Origin: Cohnella endophytica
GTDB taxonomy: Bacteria > Bacillota > Bacilli > Paenibacillales > Paenibacillaceae
DNA length: 64,000 nucleotides
NCBI RefSeq assembly: GCF_003628305.1
Contig: NZ_RBZM01000004.1
Span: 434,001-498,000 of the forward strand
Direction of reading: 5' to 3'
Numbering within the stretch: position 1 is the stretch's first letter; each line of letters starts with the position of its first letter. Position numbers and translations under genes: made by a program. Below, piece by piece: positions 9,580 through 18,107 of the stretch. The notes beneath the pieces were generated by a model, which had not been told where the DNA came from, did not search any database, and worked only from the letters and a program-made list of their open reading frames with translations.

Positions 9580-9894
9580 ATGCAGCAGTGGTTTCACGAT
9601 CACCAAATCATTTCCTATCTGCTCATTGTCGCCTGTACGCTTTATATTTTTAATACCGTCTTCCGGACGGGGAAGCTCCCGCTACTTAAGGAAATACTCG
9701 TGCACGTCGTGCTTGCTCTCGGCTGCTTGATCCTGCTCCTGCTTCAGTTGGATAAGCTTCCGATCATCCAATGCATGGCCGTTGCCGTCGCCATGATGGG
9801 GCTACTTAGAATGCGCCAGCTCTACGATAAACGCAAAGCCTATCGCGAGAAGAAAACTAGCGGTCTGCCCGCGAAACCGGCGGATCCGCAATAA
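9580..9894 (+). CDS. ylaH: YlaH-like membrane protein
   Basis: A 104-residue protein with three hydrophobic helices (about 10-25, 36-56, 60-75) and a basic cytoplasmic C-terminus (MRQLYDKRKAYREKK). Sequence, size and position directly after typA match YlaH of Bacilli, whose function is unknown. GGGAGGG precedes the ATG. A GC-rich hairpin with no T run (ATGGGCGGCC paired with GGGCCGCTCAT, about 9528-9552) lies between typA and this gene. It may attenuate or stabilise the message. Confidence 0.8.
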   Translation: MQQWFHDHQIISYLLIVACTLYIFNTVFRTGKLPLLKEILVHVVLALGCLILLLLQLDKLPIIQCMAVAVAMMGLLRMRQLYDKRKAYREKKTSGLPAKPADPQ

Positions 9895-9944
9895 TATAAC
9901 CCGTATTCGCGCACAACAGCTTTCCTTGGAGAGGGGAGACGGCC

Positions 9945-10259
9945 GTGTCTTTAATGGATGCGTTGTTCTATTGGTTGCAGATGAAGTGGATTCTATCCGC
10001 TCGTCCCGATGATGAAGCGGCGAAGGAAACGCTTCTCTTTTTTGCGCAGATTTTGTCGGATGATCATGAATTGGCGTCGTACGATGTCAGTTCGACGGAC
10101 GCGGGCAAAGTTCACGTGACCTATACGAAGACGGACGGATCGTCGAGAACGGTGTGGTTCGATCGCGAAGCGGTAGAGCAGTTAAACCGGGATATGTTCG
10201 GGCAACCGAACGATACGGACGAGGATTACGACACAGAGGACGAGGAGGAATCGGTTTGA
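9945..10259 (+). CDS. Conserved hypothetical protein with acidic C-terminus
   Basis: A 104-residue protein of unknown function: an amphipathic N-terminal part (MDALFYWLQMKWIL), a short predicted beta region and a C-terminal tail that is mostly Asp/Glu. The GTG start has GAGAGGGGAGA 5 nt upstream. Its stop overlaps the TTG start of the following LCP gene by 4 nt, so the two are probably translationally coupled. That suggests a cell-envelope context, but no function can be read from the sequence. Confidence 0.65.
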   Translation: MSLMDALFYWLQMKWILSARPDDEAAKETLLFFAQILSDDHELASYDVSSTDAGKVHVTYTKTDGSSRTVWFDREAVEQLNRDMFGQPNDTDEDYDTEDEEESV

Positions 10260-11383
10260 GCCAGGATACACCTTTGCGATCGCGTTCGGGCAATCGCCTT
10301 CCGCCATCGCCCAAAGCATCCAAGCCGCCGGGCAAGAAATTGCGTTGGGGAAGGCTGATACTCATCGTCGTTGCCGTGATCATCCTAGCATTGGCGAGTT
10401 ATGCCGTATATCTCTATTACGGGTCTTGGAAGCCTAACTTGACCAAGATCGCCAAGCAGGACGACGGGCAAGGCACCGTCGAGGTCAAGAAAGGCGAGCG
10501 GGCGCAGGAAAAACCGATCGCGCTCGTGCTTCTCGGATTGGATACCCGCACGGAGACGGGAAGCATGAATACCGACGTGATGATGGTGGCTGCGTTTAAT
10601 CCCAAAACCAAAACGGCGACCGTCGTGTCCATTCCCCGCGATAGCGATTTGAAGCTGGACGGCTACAAGGAACGCAAAGTAAACGGCTATTATGCGGCTT
10701 TTTATTCTCAAGGCCGCAAGGATACCGCCTTGGAGGGCGATAAGGCGACGGAATATGCCCGCGGATACGCAAGGGACGAGACGCGTCAAATGCTTTCCAA
10801 GTTCACGGGTATTTCTATCGACTACACGGCAGTCATCGATTTCCACGGGTTCGTGGACGTGGTGGACGCGCTTGGCGGAGTAAAGGTTACGGTCGATAAA
10901 GACATGCGTTACGTCGACTCGGTCGACGATACGAATATCGATCTTAAGAAGGGCGAACAAGAGCTTAACGGCGAACAAGCTCTCGGCTTCGTCCGTTATC
11001 GGAAATCCAACCGCGGAACGGCGGCATCGAGCGACTTCGAGCGGAACGAAAGGCAGAACCAAGTGCTAGGGGCCATAACGGACCGAATGAAATCGTTCAG
11101 CAGCGTGACCAAGGTCGACAGTCTCCTTGACGCATTGGGGAACAATATGAGAACGGATATCCCGAGCGCGCAGATCGAAAATATTATCAAGACGTATTTG
11201 GGCATTAATCGTTCGGATATTCGCTTTATCCCGCTTACGGGAACATGGAAGAGTCCTTACGTTTATTTGGACGAGGACAAACTCGCGGTAGCCAAAAAGG
11301 CGTTAGCGGAAGAGATGAATCCGGATGGACGCCCTGTTGCGGTACCGACGAGCTCGCCGTCCGCTTCTGCCGATTCGAAGTAG
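10256..11383 (+). CDS. LytR-CpsA-Psr (LCP) family wall polymer ligase
   Basis: A 375-residue membrane-anchored protein: cytoplasmic basic N-terminus, one transmembrane helix (about 38-58), then an extracellular LCP domain starting with IALVLLGLDTR, followed by STDVMM-type (here NTDVMMVAAFNP) and SIPRDSD motifs, the usual Asp/Arg set for pyrophosphate-linked substrates. LCP enzymes transfer teichoic acid or other glycopolymers from undecaprenyl phosphate to peptidoglycan. The TTG at 10256 is chosen because AGGAGGAA lies 7 nt upstream and it overlaps the previous stop by 4 nt. A GTG at 10154 would add 34 residues read out of frame through the previous gene. The Ser/Pro-rich C-terminal tail is low in complexity. 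Confidence 0.9.
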   Translation: MSQDTPLRSRSGNRLPPSPKASKPPGKKLRWGRLILIVVAVIILALASYAVYLYYGSWKPNLTKIAKQDDGQGTVEVKKGERAQEKPIALVLLGLDTRTETGSMNTDVMMVAAFNPKTKTATVVSIPRDSDLKLDGYKERKVNGYYAAFYSQGRKDTALEGDKATEYARGYARDETRQMLSKFTGISIDYTAVIDFHGFVDVVDALGGVKVTVDKDMRYVDSVDDTNIDLKKGEQELNGEQALGFVRYRKSNRGTAASSDFERNERQNQVLGAITDRMKSFSSVTKVDSLLDALGNNMRTDIPSAQIENIIKTYLGINRSDIRFIPLTGTWKSPYVYLDEDKLAVAKKALAEEMNPDGRPVAVPTSSPSASADSK

Positions 11384-11416
11384 GCGCAAACCGAAAATAC
11401 GCATAGGCTAGAAGCG

Positions 11417-11445
11417 TTGGAAACGTTCCGTTCCTATGCTATAAT
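11417..11445 (+). promoter_or_regulatory. Sigma-A promoter of the 39-codon small gene
   Basis: TTGGAA at 11417-11422 and TATAAT at 11440-11445 are separated by exactly 17 nt. The transcript would start near 11452, 30 nt upstream of a small ORF with a strong ribosome site. Confidence 0.7.
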
Positions 11446-11481
11446 GAACGTAGCACTACCACTTCTTAAGGGGGGCTGCGG

Positions 11482-11601
11482 ATGAAAGGAACGAATTTCT
11501 CTTTTGCCGAGGCTCCGAACGTAATGAACCACACTTGCGACCATAAAGAGGCAATCGGCCTGGGCAACCGGGACGATGTCGCCATGAACGAAGCCCAGTG
11601 A
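11482..11601 (+). CDS. Small protein of 39 residues, unknown function
   Basis: An ATG at 11482 opens 39 codons (first residues MKGTNFSFAEAPNV, last NEAQ). The AAGGGGGG ribosome site is well placed. The gene has its own promoter (11417-11445) and terminator (11591-11619), so it is a complete transcription unit of about 165 nt. The peptide is hydrophilic, with a single Cys in an HTCDH motif and no membrane segment. I know of no family. An alternative is a regulatory RNA in which the ORF is incidental, but the ribosome site argues for translation. Confidence 0.55.
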   Translation: MKGTNFSFAEAPNVMNHTCDHKEAIGLGNRDDVAMNEAQ

Positions 11602-11619
11602 ATTTTCACTGGGCTTTTT
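11591..11619 (+). terminator. Terminator of the 39-codon small gene
   Basis: AAGCCCAGTGAA (11591-11602) pairs perfectly with TTCACTGGGCTT (11605-11616), followed by T residues. The 5' arm overlaps the last codons and stop of the small ORF. The ylaJ stop lies just beyond on the other strand. Confidence 0.85.
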
Positions 11620-11620
11620 G

Positions 11621-12181
11621 TCACTTTTGGAGCTTGTTTAATGTGCGCGTACCCGTGTTTTCAGCTTTTTTCGGCGGCACGATATTGCGCGGAATTTGGG
11701 GGATAAGCCGTCCGACGATATCGGAGAGCTCTTCCGCGAAACCGGAAATCGGATGCCCGCTCTTCACGTCGGCCCGAATCTCCCGAACTCTCTGGGCCAT
11801 GTCTATATCCGCCGTCACGATCGCGTCGATGCCGTAAGGATCTTTGCGGAAAGCCTCCGCGACGGAATATTTGATCGTTCCGACTTGCGAGCGTTCCATT
11901 TTCTCGTCGACGTCGATTCCTACGATCGCATATTTGCCGAATACGACGCAGTTCGCGCCTTTGACGCCTTTGATTCCGCGAGCAAGCGACTCGAGGTGGG
12001 CGGCGACTTGCTTCGGATTGCCAAGAGCTTTGTTAGCCTTCGTCCCGGCTGATTTCGCGGTTATGCGATAATCCGTGGGGGCAGGCGATGCCGTATTTTT
12101 ACCACAGCCTACGGTGCCTAATGTCTGCGCGAACAACATCAAAGCAGCGGCGCCGTAAGCGATCATTCTATAATGCTTCAT
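11621..12181 (-). CDS. ylaJ: YhcN/YlaJ-family sporulation lipoprotein
   Basis: A 186-residue protein with a lipoprotein signal (MKHYRM basic start, hydrophobic core, lipobox TVGC with the acylated Cys at about 26) and a YhcN/YlaJ domain (about 50-160, with NPKQVAAHLESLA and DAIVTADID). Family members are found on forespore and spore membranes and aid outgrowth. GGTGGTGA lies before the ATG. It is divergent from ylaK, as expected for this neighbourhood. Confidence 0.85.
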   Translation of the reverse strand: MKHYRMIAYGAAALMLFAQTLGTVGCGKNTASPAPTDYRITAKSAGTKANKALGNPKQVAAHLESLARGIKGVKGANCVVFGKYAIVGIDVDEKMERSQVGTIKYSVAEAFRKDPYGIDAIVTADIDMAQRVREIRADVKSGHPISGFAEELSDIVGRLIPQIPRNIVPPKKAENTGTRTLNKLQK

Positions 12182-12397
12182 TTCGTTTCACCACCCTAAT
12201 CTGGAGGGATGCCCGCAATCGCCGAAACAAGAGTTCGTCCTAACCGGATCGTAACCGAATCGGCAACCGCAGGAAAAAGCGTTCGGTAAAGCTATTGTTC
12301 CCAGTCGTTCGATCGCTATGTAAGCCTCATTATGGAGAAAAGCTGCAGCCCTTGCGAAAGAGTAGCCCAAAATCGCCGAACCGGGAGGGAACGCCCC

Positions 12398-13729
12398 ATG
12401 CGAAAAATTTACGTGATCGATACGAATGTGCTACTGCATGATCCGCTCTCCTTGTTTGCTTTCGAAGACAACGAAGTCATTATTCCCTCCGTCGTTCTGG
12501 AAGAAATCGACTCCAAGAAGAGACTGGCCGACGAAATCGGACGCAATGCGCGGAACATCTCTCGCGAACTAGACGCCATGCGGGCGTTGGGACAGCTGCA
12601 CAATGGCGTTCCGTTGCCAAACGGAGGATTATTGAAGGTTGAAATGAATCATCGCCGGTTCGTGAAAGTGCAGGAGTTGTTCGGGGAAATGACGAACGAC
12701 AACCGGATTCTCGCGGTGGCGTTGAATTATCATATGGAGGAGTTGGAAAGCGAAGATCCCCGCCCTGTCATTATCGTCAGCAAGGACGTGCTCGTTCGCG
12801 TGAAAGCCGACGTACTGGGCATCATCGCCCAGGATTACTTGACGGATCAAACGGTATCGGTATCCGATCAATATACGGGGCACATGAATTTGCACGTGCA
12901 TCCTTCGGTCATCGACGAATTTTATTCTACAAGATCGCTAGGCGTTAATCAGCTCGGCATTAAGGTGACGCTACATCCGAACGAATTCGTGATCTTGCGG
13001 GATGAACTTGGAACTTCCAAGTCCGCGTTGCTTAAGGTCACGTCGGACGGCCGCCGGCTGGAGCCGCTTCATGTCAGCAACGATCCGGTTTGGGGAATTA
13101 CGGCTCGCAACGCGCAACAGCGCATGGCCCTCGAATTGTTGCTTAACGACGACATTCCGCTGGTCACGCTCACGGGCAGGGCGGGTACGGGGAAAACGCT
13201 GATTACGCTTGCAGCCGGATTGATGAAAGTCGAAGACGAGCACCGCTTTAAGAAGCTGCTGATCGCCCGTCCGGTCGTACCGATGGGGAAGGATATCGGA
13301 TATTTGCCTGGCGAGAAGGAAGAGAAGCTGCGGCCGTGGATGCAACCGATCTACGATAATCTGGAGTTTTTGTTCGACACGAAAAAATCCGGAGATCTAG
13401 ACAAAATATTAATGGGAATGGGCAGCATTCAGGTAGAGGCGCTCACTTACATTCGCGGCCGTTCGATTCCCGGCCAGTTCATCATCATCGACGAAGCGCA
13501 AAATTTAAGCAAACACGAAGTGAAAACGATCGTTTCCCGCGTCGGGGAAAACAGCAAGATCGTGCTGCTCGGAGATCCGGAGCAGATCGATCATCCTTAC
13601 TTGGACTCCCAAAGCAACGGTTTGACTTATTTGGTGGAGCGTTTTAAGGAAGAAGGCATTAGCGGCCACGTCACGTTGGAGAAGGGCGAGCGTTCGAAGC
13701 TAGCGCAGCTTGCGACGGAAAGACTGTAA
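12398..13729 (+). CDS. ylaK: PIN-PhoH family ATPase (YlaK / PhoH2-like)
   Basis: A 443-residue fusion of an N-terminal PIN-type RNase domain (about 1-140; DTNVLLHDP, EEID and the acidic NDNRIL site) with a C-terminal PhoH ATPase. The ATPase has Walker A GRAGTGKT at about 260-267 and Walker B FIIIDEAQN at about 361-369. Such PhoH2 proteins couple ATP-driven RNA unwinding to cleavage in other bacteria. The ATG at 12398 is preferred over an upstream in-frame ATG at 12332 because GGGAGGGA lies 7 nt upstream; the resulting length matches B. subtilis YlaK. It ends one base from the next convergent gene. Confidence 0.92.
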   Translation: MRKIYVIDTNVLLHDPLSLFAFEDNEVIIPSVVLEEIDSKKRLADEIGRNARNISRELDAMRALGQLHNGVPLPNGGLLKVEMNHRRFVKVQELFGEMTNDNRILAVALNYHMEELESEDPRPVIIVSKDVLVRVKADVLGIIAQDYLTDQTVSVSDQYTGHMNLHVHPSVIDEFYSTRSLGVNQLGIKVTLHPNEFVILRDELGTSKSALLKVTSDGRRLEPLHVSNDPVWGITARNAQQRMALELLLNDDIPLVTLTGRAGTGKTLITLAAGLMKVEDEHRFKKLLIARPVVPMGKDIGYLPGEKEEKLRPWMQPIYDNLEFLFDTKKSGDLDKILMGMGSIQVEALTYIRGRSIPGQFIIIDEAQNLSKHEVKTIVSRVGENSKIVLLGDPEQIDHPYLDSQSNGLTYLVERFKEEGISGHVTLEKGERSKLAQLATERL

Positions 13730-13730
13730 C

Positions 13731-14231
13731 TCATTCGTACAACCATCGTAGTCCGCAGCCATACGCCTTCGCGATCCTTTCCGCGAGCTCAGCGAGCTGC
13801 CGATCCACAAGATGAAGCTTCTCGCCGTCAACGGTTAGGCTAGCGACGAGATGTTCCTTCAATTGCAGCAAAGCCGGAGCGGCTTCCGCCTCCGGCTTTG
13901 CCGCGTTCAGGGCGAATACGGCCGTCAGCGATAGATCGATAAACGCGTTGCCGTTACGCGTTACGATCGCATAATCCTCGTAGAGATCGCCTTGTTCGAT
14001 TAAATCCGCGGGCAACAGCAGCAATGCGACGTGTTCTGAAGGGACGCGATAGTGCTCTAACACCTCAAGAGCTTGAGGAAGTTGCGCTTCCGATTCGTAA
14101 ATCAGCAATTCTTTGAAGCGGTCATACGGTGGAGAACTGTCGGCGATACCTTTGACGATGTGCGCGTAAAACCCCGGCGGCTTTCCTTCTGGCAAGATCA
14201 TTTCCAAGCCGATCATTCGTTGAATTTCCAT
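13731..14231 (-). CDS. Hypothetical protein, function unknown
   Basis: A 166-residue soluble protein with no recognisable domain. Composition is Leu/Ala/Glu-rich with helical heptads near the C-terminus (LVDRQLAELAERIAKAYG). The ATG at 14231 is chosen for its GAAAGGAAAG ribosome site; an in-frame ATG at 14315 lacks one. It converges on ylaK with a single base between the two stops and no visible terminator. I cannot assign a role. Confidence 0.65.
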   Translation of the reverse strand: MEIQRMIGLEMILPEGKPPGFYAHIVKGIADSSPPYDRFKELLIYESEAQLPQALEVLEHYRVPSEHVALLLLPADLIEQGDLYEDYAIVTRNGNAFIDLSLTAVFALNAAKPEAEAAPALLQLKEHLVASLTVDGEKLHLVDRQLAELAERIAKAYGCGLRWLYE

Positions 14232-14375
14232 GTGCGACACTTTCCTTTCAACCCTAGTACGAGTATATCCAGTGTAAACGAAAAAGCGCTTCCCGAAAAA
14301 GGGAGACAGCCGCACGATGTCCTGTTATCATAAATAAAGCGTATTGTTAACGTTTACAAGAAAAAGGTGAGGGCT

Positions 14376-15671
14376 GTGGCACGACGTAAATCGGCCTTGG
14401 TATTCCTGTTGCTATGCATGATGGCCGTAATATTATCGCCTTGGGCGAAAGCGCCTTCTCCGGCGTCTTCGGTCGTTCCCATACCTGAAGAAGAGACGCA
14501 TGCGACCGTCGAGCCTGCCGATATCCGGGAAATTTCCTATTTGAAAATCGAAGTCGCCATGGATCCGGCGGAATTCAATGAAATAAAGAACGAGAATGCC
14601 CGGTTCGTTCAAGCGAACCCCGATATTACGGTGGAATTAACAAGAGTCGACCCCGGTCAAGCGTATTCGGAATATAAGCAATCTTCCGAAATGAAAGACT
14701 CCATGGATATTATGCTTCTGAACAACGAGTGGGTGAAGGAGTTCGCGTCCTCGGGTTATTTGCTGCCGGCGGATGCGGCATTCGTGGGCAAAGCGTTGGC
14801 CGAGCAATTCGATGCCCTTACGGCGCCGTTGAAGTGGAACGGCTATTTATGGGGAGTCCCTCTCGATATGGATCCTTACGTACTCGTATGGAATATGAAA
14901 TTGCTGCGGGAATGGCTTGGAGAAGATGTCGTTCTTCCGCTTACGGTCGAGCAGTGGTCGGTCGCTGCCGAGAAAAGCGAACAATCAGCGGTACCGGCGT
15001 CGTGGCTCGCCATCGACGGAAGCGAGCCGTTCGCGTTGCTGGCTTGGCTTGAGAACGCCGGCGGTCATAGAAGCGACGAACTGCTGGAGAAGGCAGGGAA
15101 GCCCTGGGAAGGGGCGCCGTTCGAGCTGCCTTTATCTCTTCTTGAACGCCATAGAGCCAGTATACGGTCTGTTGAAACCGATGAGGCATTCGGATTGATG
15201 AAAGAAGGAACGACCCTCGTGGCCGTCGTACCTTATTCGACGGCAGCGGACGAGCTTGCCGATTCGCGTTCGGGAATCGATTCGCTGGAATTGGATCATC
15301 AGTCTTGGAGATTACCGTGGATATGGCCTCGCGGACGGAGCTTCGTGATATCCGCCGATTCTGATAACGAAGAAGCCGCTTATCGCTGGATCGCCGGCAT
15401 GACGGGCGAACAAGCGCAATTGGATAGACTGGAACAGCGTAATCGGCTTCCGGTATTCCGATCCTTCTACGATAGCGATCGAAAGCTGAATAATCTGCTG
15501 CCGGGCAGAACCGGCCAGGGTTTTCCGAATCAAGCGCCGCTCATTCTCGGACCCGACGTCACGGTTCGATTGCAGCGCCTAAGCGGGTTGTGGGAAAGGT
15601 TATTTAATGGCGAAGCGACGCTCCAGCAATGGATAACCGAGTGGAACGCGCCTCTAGCCGCCGATGGATAG
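14376..15671 (+). CDS. Orphan extracellular solute-binding protein
   Basis: A 431-residue exported protein. It has a basic start, a hydrophobic signal core, then a periplasmic-binding fold of the type used by sugar ABC importers (EFNEIKNENARFVQANPDITVEL near 65-90 and a WNGYLWGVPLDMDPYVLVWN core). A conventional lipobox is not obvious; a Cys in LLLC within the signal core could serve, or an AKA signal-peptidase site. The GTG at 14376 is preferred over one at 14367 because AAGGTGAGG lies before it. No permease or ATPase genes are adjacent, so the ligand and partner are unknown. Confidence 0.75.
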   Translation: MARRKSALVFLLLCMMAVILSPWAKAPSPASSVVPIPEEETHATVEPADIREISYLKIEVAMDPAEFNEIKNENARFVQANPDITVELTRVDPGQAYSEYKQSSEMKDSMDIMLLNNEWVKEFASSGYLLPADAAFVGKALAEQFDALTAPLKWNGYLWGVPLDMDPYVLVWNMKLLREWLGEDVVLPLTVEQWSVAAEKSEQSAVPASWLAIDGSEPFALLAWLENAGGHRSDELLEKAGKPWEGAPFELPLSLLERHRASIRSVETDEAFGLMKEGTTLVAVVPYSTAADELADSRSGIDSLELDHQSWRLPWIWPRGRSFVISADSDNEEAAYRWIAGMTGEQAQLDRLEQRNRLPVFRSFYDSDRKLNNLLPGRTGQGFPNQAPLILGPDVTVRLQRLSGLWERLFNGEATLQQWITEWNAPLAADG

Positions 15672-16739
15672 CTGAACGACTAAGCGGCCTTCGTCCATCT
15701 CCACGCTCTTGGCTTTGACGTATTTAATGAGCTTCTGCGGATAGAAGCCGAGGTCGAATTCCCTTTCCAAGTCCGCTCTCGTCGTATCCGGCAAAGTTAA
15801 GCCGTTAAAGATCAAAGAATCGACATGGAATCGAATGGCGTTCTCCGGTTCGTCTTCGACCGTATAATGGCCTTGGATGGTCACTTTGATATTTCCGTTG
15901 TCGCCTTCCATCGTCAGCAATCCGTGATCGAATTTGAAGGCGAAGTCGTTGAAGCGGGAATCTTGCTTGCGCAGAAATTCGTTCAGTTGCGCGTCCGTAA
16001 GCGTCAGCTTCGCTTTGAGTCCGCTCGTTTGAATGATGCCGGGCGTATCTTTTACATAGTCGGGCAAGTTGCGCATGGCGTCGGCAAGCGCGCGGAAATG
16101 CTGCTTTACTTCGTATAGCCCGACGTTTTTCCAATAAGCTTGAAGTTCATCCATAAGGCGACGCAACATGTCGGAGTCTCCGCTGGAGGCGAGCGCGGAA
16201 TCGACTTCCTTCTGCAACGCAACAATACGGGCTCGTTGCTCGACTAGTTGCTTCTCAACTGCGGCTAAGTCATCCTTATCGCTCTTCAACTGGGCGTACC
16301 CTTTTTGGATTTTACGATATTCGGCGGTGTAACCGTCCATCGTCTTGTGGTCGGATTCCATGATCATGTCCATCGTATCCCAGACGCGGATGAGATCGGG
16401 AAGCGAGTTCGCGTTAAGTATGGCGGATAACCAGAAATCCTTGTAACCCATATAGTAGGATCGGAGTACCCGGCCGGCCTTTTCCCTTTGCGCGGCGATC
16501 GCGATCTCTTGCCGGGCGAGAAGTTTCTCGTTACTATCGATTTCGTCCTGCGTCTTGCTCTGCAATCCCGATATTCGCTCGATCTCCCGATCCAGTTCGA
16601 CAACGGACAAGCTTTTTTCCAATAGCTTTCTCGTATCCTCCGGCAACGGTTCCGCGTATACGGGGAATAATGCGCTACCGCGCGATAGAAGCAACACGAT
16701 AGCCGAAGCCGTCAATACGGCCAGTATCAAGCGACGCAT
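15654..16739 (-). CDS. Exported coiled-coil protein (CwlO N-terminal-like)
   Basis: A 361-residue protein with a signal peptide (about 1-29, ending near VYAEP). A long coiled coil follows (about 35-190, with ELDREIERISGLQSKTQDEID and VEKQLVEQRARIVALQKEV), then a C-terminal beta-rich domain of unknown type. The coiled coil, including RVLRSYYMGYKDFWLSAILNA, resembles the N-terminal domain of CwlO/PcsB-type hydrolases, but there is no NlpC/P60 or CHAP catalytic domain. It may therefore be a regulator or scaffold at the envelope. Its 3' end overlaps the convergent solute-binding gene by 18 bp. Confidence 0.75.
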   Translation of the reverse strand: MRRLILAVLTASAIVLLLSRGSALFPVYAEPLPEDTRKLLEKSLSVVELDREIERISGLQSKTQDEIDSNEKLLARQEIAIAAQREKAGRVLRSYYMGYKDFWLSAILNANSLPDLIRVWDTMDMIMESDHKTMDGYTAEYRKIQKGYAQLKSDKDDLAAVEKQLVEQRARIVALQKEVDSALASSGDSDMLRRLMDELQAYWKNVGLYEVKQHFRALADAMRNLPDYVKDTPGIIQTSGLKAKLTLTDAQLNEFLRKQDSRFNDFAFKFDHGLLTMEGDNGNIKVTIQGHYTVEDEPENAIRFHVDSLIFNGLTLPDTTRADLEREFDLGFYPQKLIKYVKAKSVEMDEGRLVVQLSIGG

Positions 16740-16834
16740 CGTGATCCCTCCTCTCGTGATGCGATGCGGCCTCGCGCCGTATGATCCTATGTTATTATAA
16801 TATGACGATATTCGTGGGGGAAGGTGCAGCGAAG

Positions 16835-18019
16835 ATGAATGCCGCGATACCGGATACGCCTCTGGTTCCCGTGATCAGACAACAGATCCTGACTAGCTCG
16901 ATGGAAGGGACGACGAACGACGGACGCCGGTTGTCCGCCATCCCCTTCCATCATTATATGACGCTTTGTCTCTATCATCCCGATTTTGGTTATTATCGTT
17001 CGGGTACGTCCCGCGTCGGACGCGAGGGCGACTTCTATACGAGCGCTTACGTCGGGGAATTAATGGGGGAACAACTTGCTTCCGAGCTCTCGCGAATGGC
17101 GAAGTCATGGTTTCCGGAGCATCGGAACTTTCGCGTATTCGATTGGGGCGGAGGCACCGGCAGACTGAGCAAACAAATGCTTGACGCTTGGGGAGAGGAA
17201 AACCGAACCTCGATTCCGGAACGATCGCGGGCGGCGGAGTTTGCGCTGACGGTAGTCGACGGAAACCCGGAGCATCGGCGACAAGCTTCCGAAATATTAG
17301 CCCCTTATGCGGAAGCGGGGGTAGCCCGAGTAATCGGAGAAGAGGACGGTGACGAGGAGATCTTGTCGACGTCGATCGGCGGCGATCCGATATTCGTCCT
17401 AGGCAACGAACTTTTGGATGCATTTCCGGTACATCGCGTTATTAGGCGTGAGGGGCGCTTAAGGGAGTGGGGAGTTACATGGCGCGAGGAACAGGGCTTC
17501 ATTCCTTGCCTTCTGGATACGGCGAATCCCCGCCTTGAGGAATGGACGGAGAAATACGGGGCGAATCCAGCGGAAGGCCAGACGTTCGAGATCTGCTTAG
17601 ATGCCGCCGATTGGGTGCATAAGGTCGCCGAGCGGGTAGATCGCGGAATGCTTGTATTCATCGATTACGGAGACGAGACGGAGGAACTGTTGTCCCCGCA
17701 CCGCATGGACGGCACGTTGCTCTGTTATCGCGAACATCGCGCTCACAACGATCCTTACGCGTTCCCGGGGGAACAGGACATGACAGCGCACGTGAATTTC
17801 AGCCATATTCGCCGCATAGCGGAACGATCGGGCTGGGAGGAAAGATGGTACGGGACGCAAAAGAAATTTCTCGTCGAATCCGGGATATTGGGAAAACTGA
17901 GCGCGCATGCGGAGACGGATCCGTTTCATCCCGTCGTTCGACGCAACCGGGCGATCCGGCAGCTCTTGCTATCGGACGGAATGAGCGAACTGTTTAAGGT
18001 GCAGATCTTAATTAAATAG
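16835..18019 (+). CDS. MidA/NDUFAF7-type SAM-dependent methyltransferase
   Basis: A 394-residue class I methyltransferase of the DUF185 (MidA/NDUFAF7) family. The N-terminal block FHHYMTLCLYHPDFGYYRSG is typical; motif I is VFDWGGGTGRLS, and the family-specific FVLGNELLDAFPVHRV lies further on. The mitochondrial member methylates an Arg of the complex I subunit NDUFS2; bacterial substrates are unknown. The ATG at 16835 is chosen because GGGGGAAGGTG lies about 8 nt upstream; an earlier ATG at 16781 would precede it. Confidence 0.85.
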   Translation: MNAAIPDTPLVPVIRQQILTSSMEGTTNDGRRLSAIPFHHYMTLCLYHPDFGYYRSGTSRVGREGDFYTSAYVGELMGEQLASELSRMAKSWFPEHRNFRVFDWGGGTGRLSKQMLDAWGEENRTSIPERSRAAEFALTVVDGNPEHRRQASEILAPYAEAGVARVIGEEDGDEEILSTSIGGDPIFVLGNELLDAFPVHRVIRREGRLREWGVTWREEQGFIPCLLDTANPRLEEWTEKYGANPAEGQTFEICLDAADWVHKVAERVDRGMLVFIDYGDETEELLSPHRMDGTLLCYREHRAHNDPYAFPGEQDMTAHVNFSHIRRIAERSGWEERWYGTQKKFLVESGILGKLSAHAETDPFHPVVRRNRAIRQLLLSDGMSELFKVQILIK

Positions 18020-18029
18020 TTTTTCGTGC

Positions 18030-18083
18030 AAGCAAAAAGGCTGCCTTCCGTCGCGCTAGACGCGGAAGACAGCCTCTTTGCTT
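18030..18083. terminator. Bidirectional terminator between the methyltransferase and DUF2626 genes
   Basis: AAGCAAA and AGGCTGcCTTCCG on one side pair with CGGAAGaCAGCCT and TTTGCTT on the other, giving a long stem with A-rich and T-rich flanks suitable for both converging genes. Confidence 0.8.
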
Positions 18084-18107
18084 ATGTAGCCGGACATTGC
18101 ATGCGGA

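Noticed and set aside
12188-12370. 60-codon Cys-containing frame on the minus strand ahead of ylaJ
   Set aside because: Only a TTG start without a ribosome site; it runs through the ylaJ ribosome site and across the divergent ylaJ-ylaK regulatory gap.
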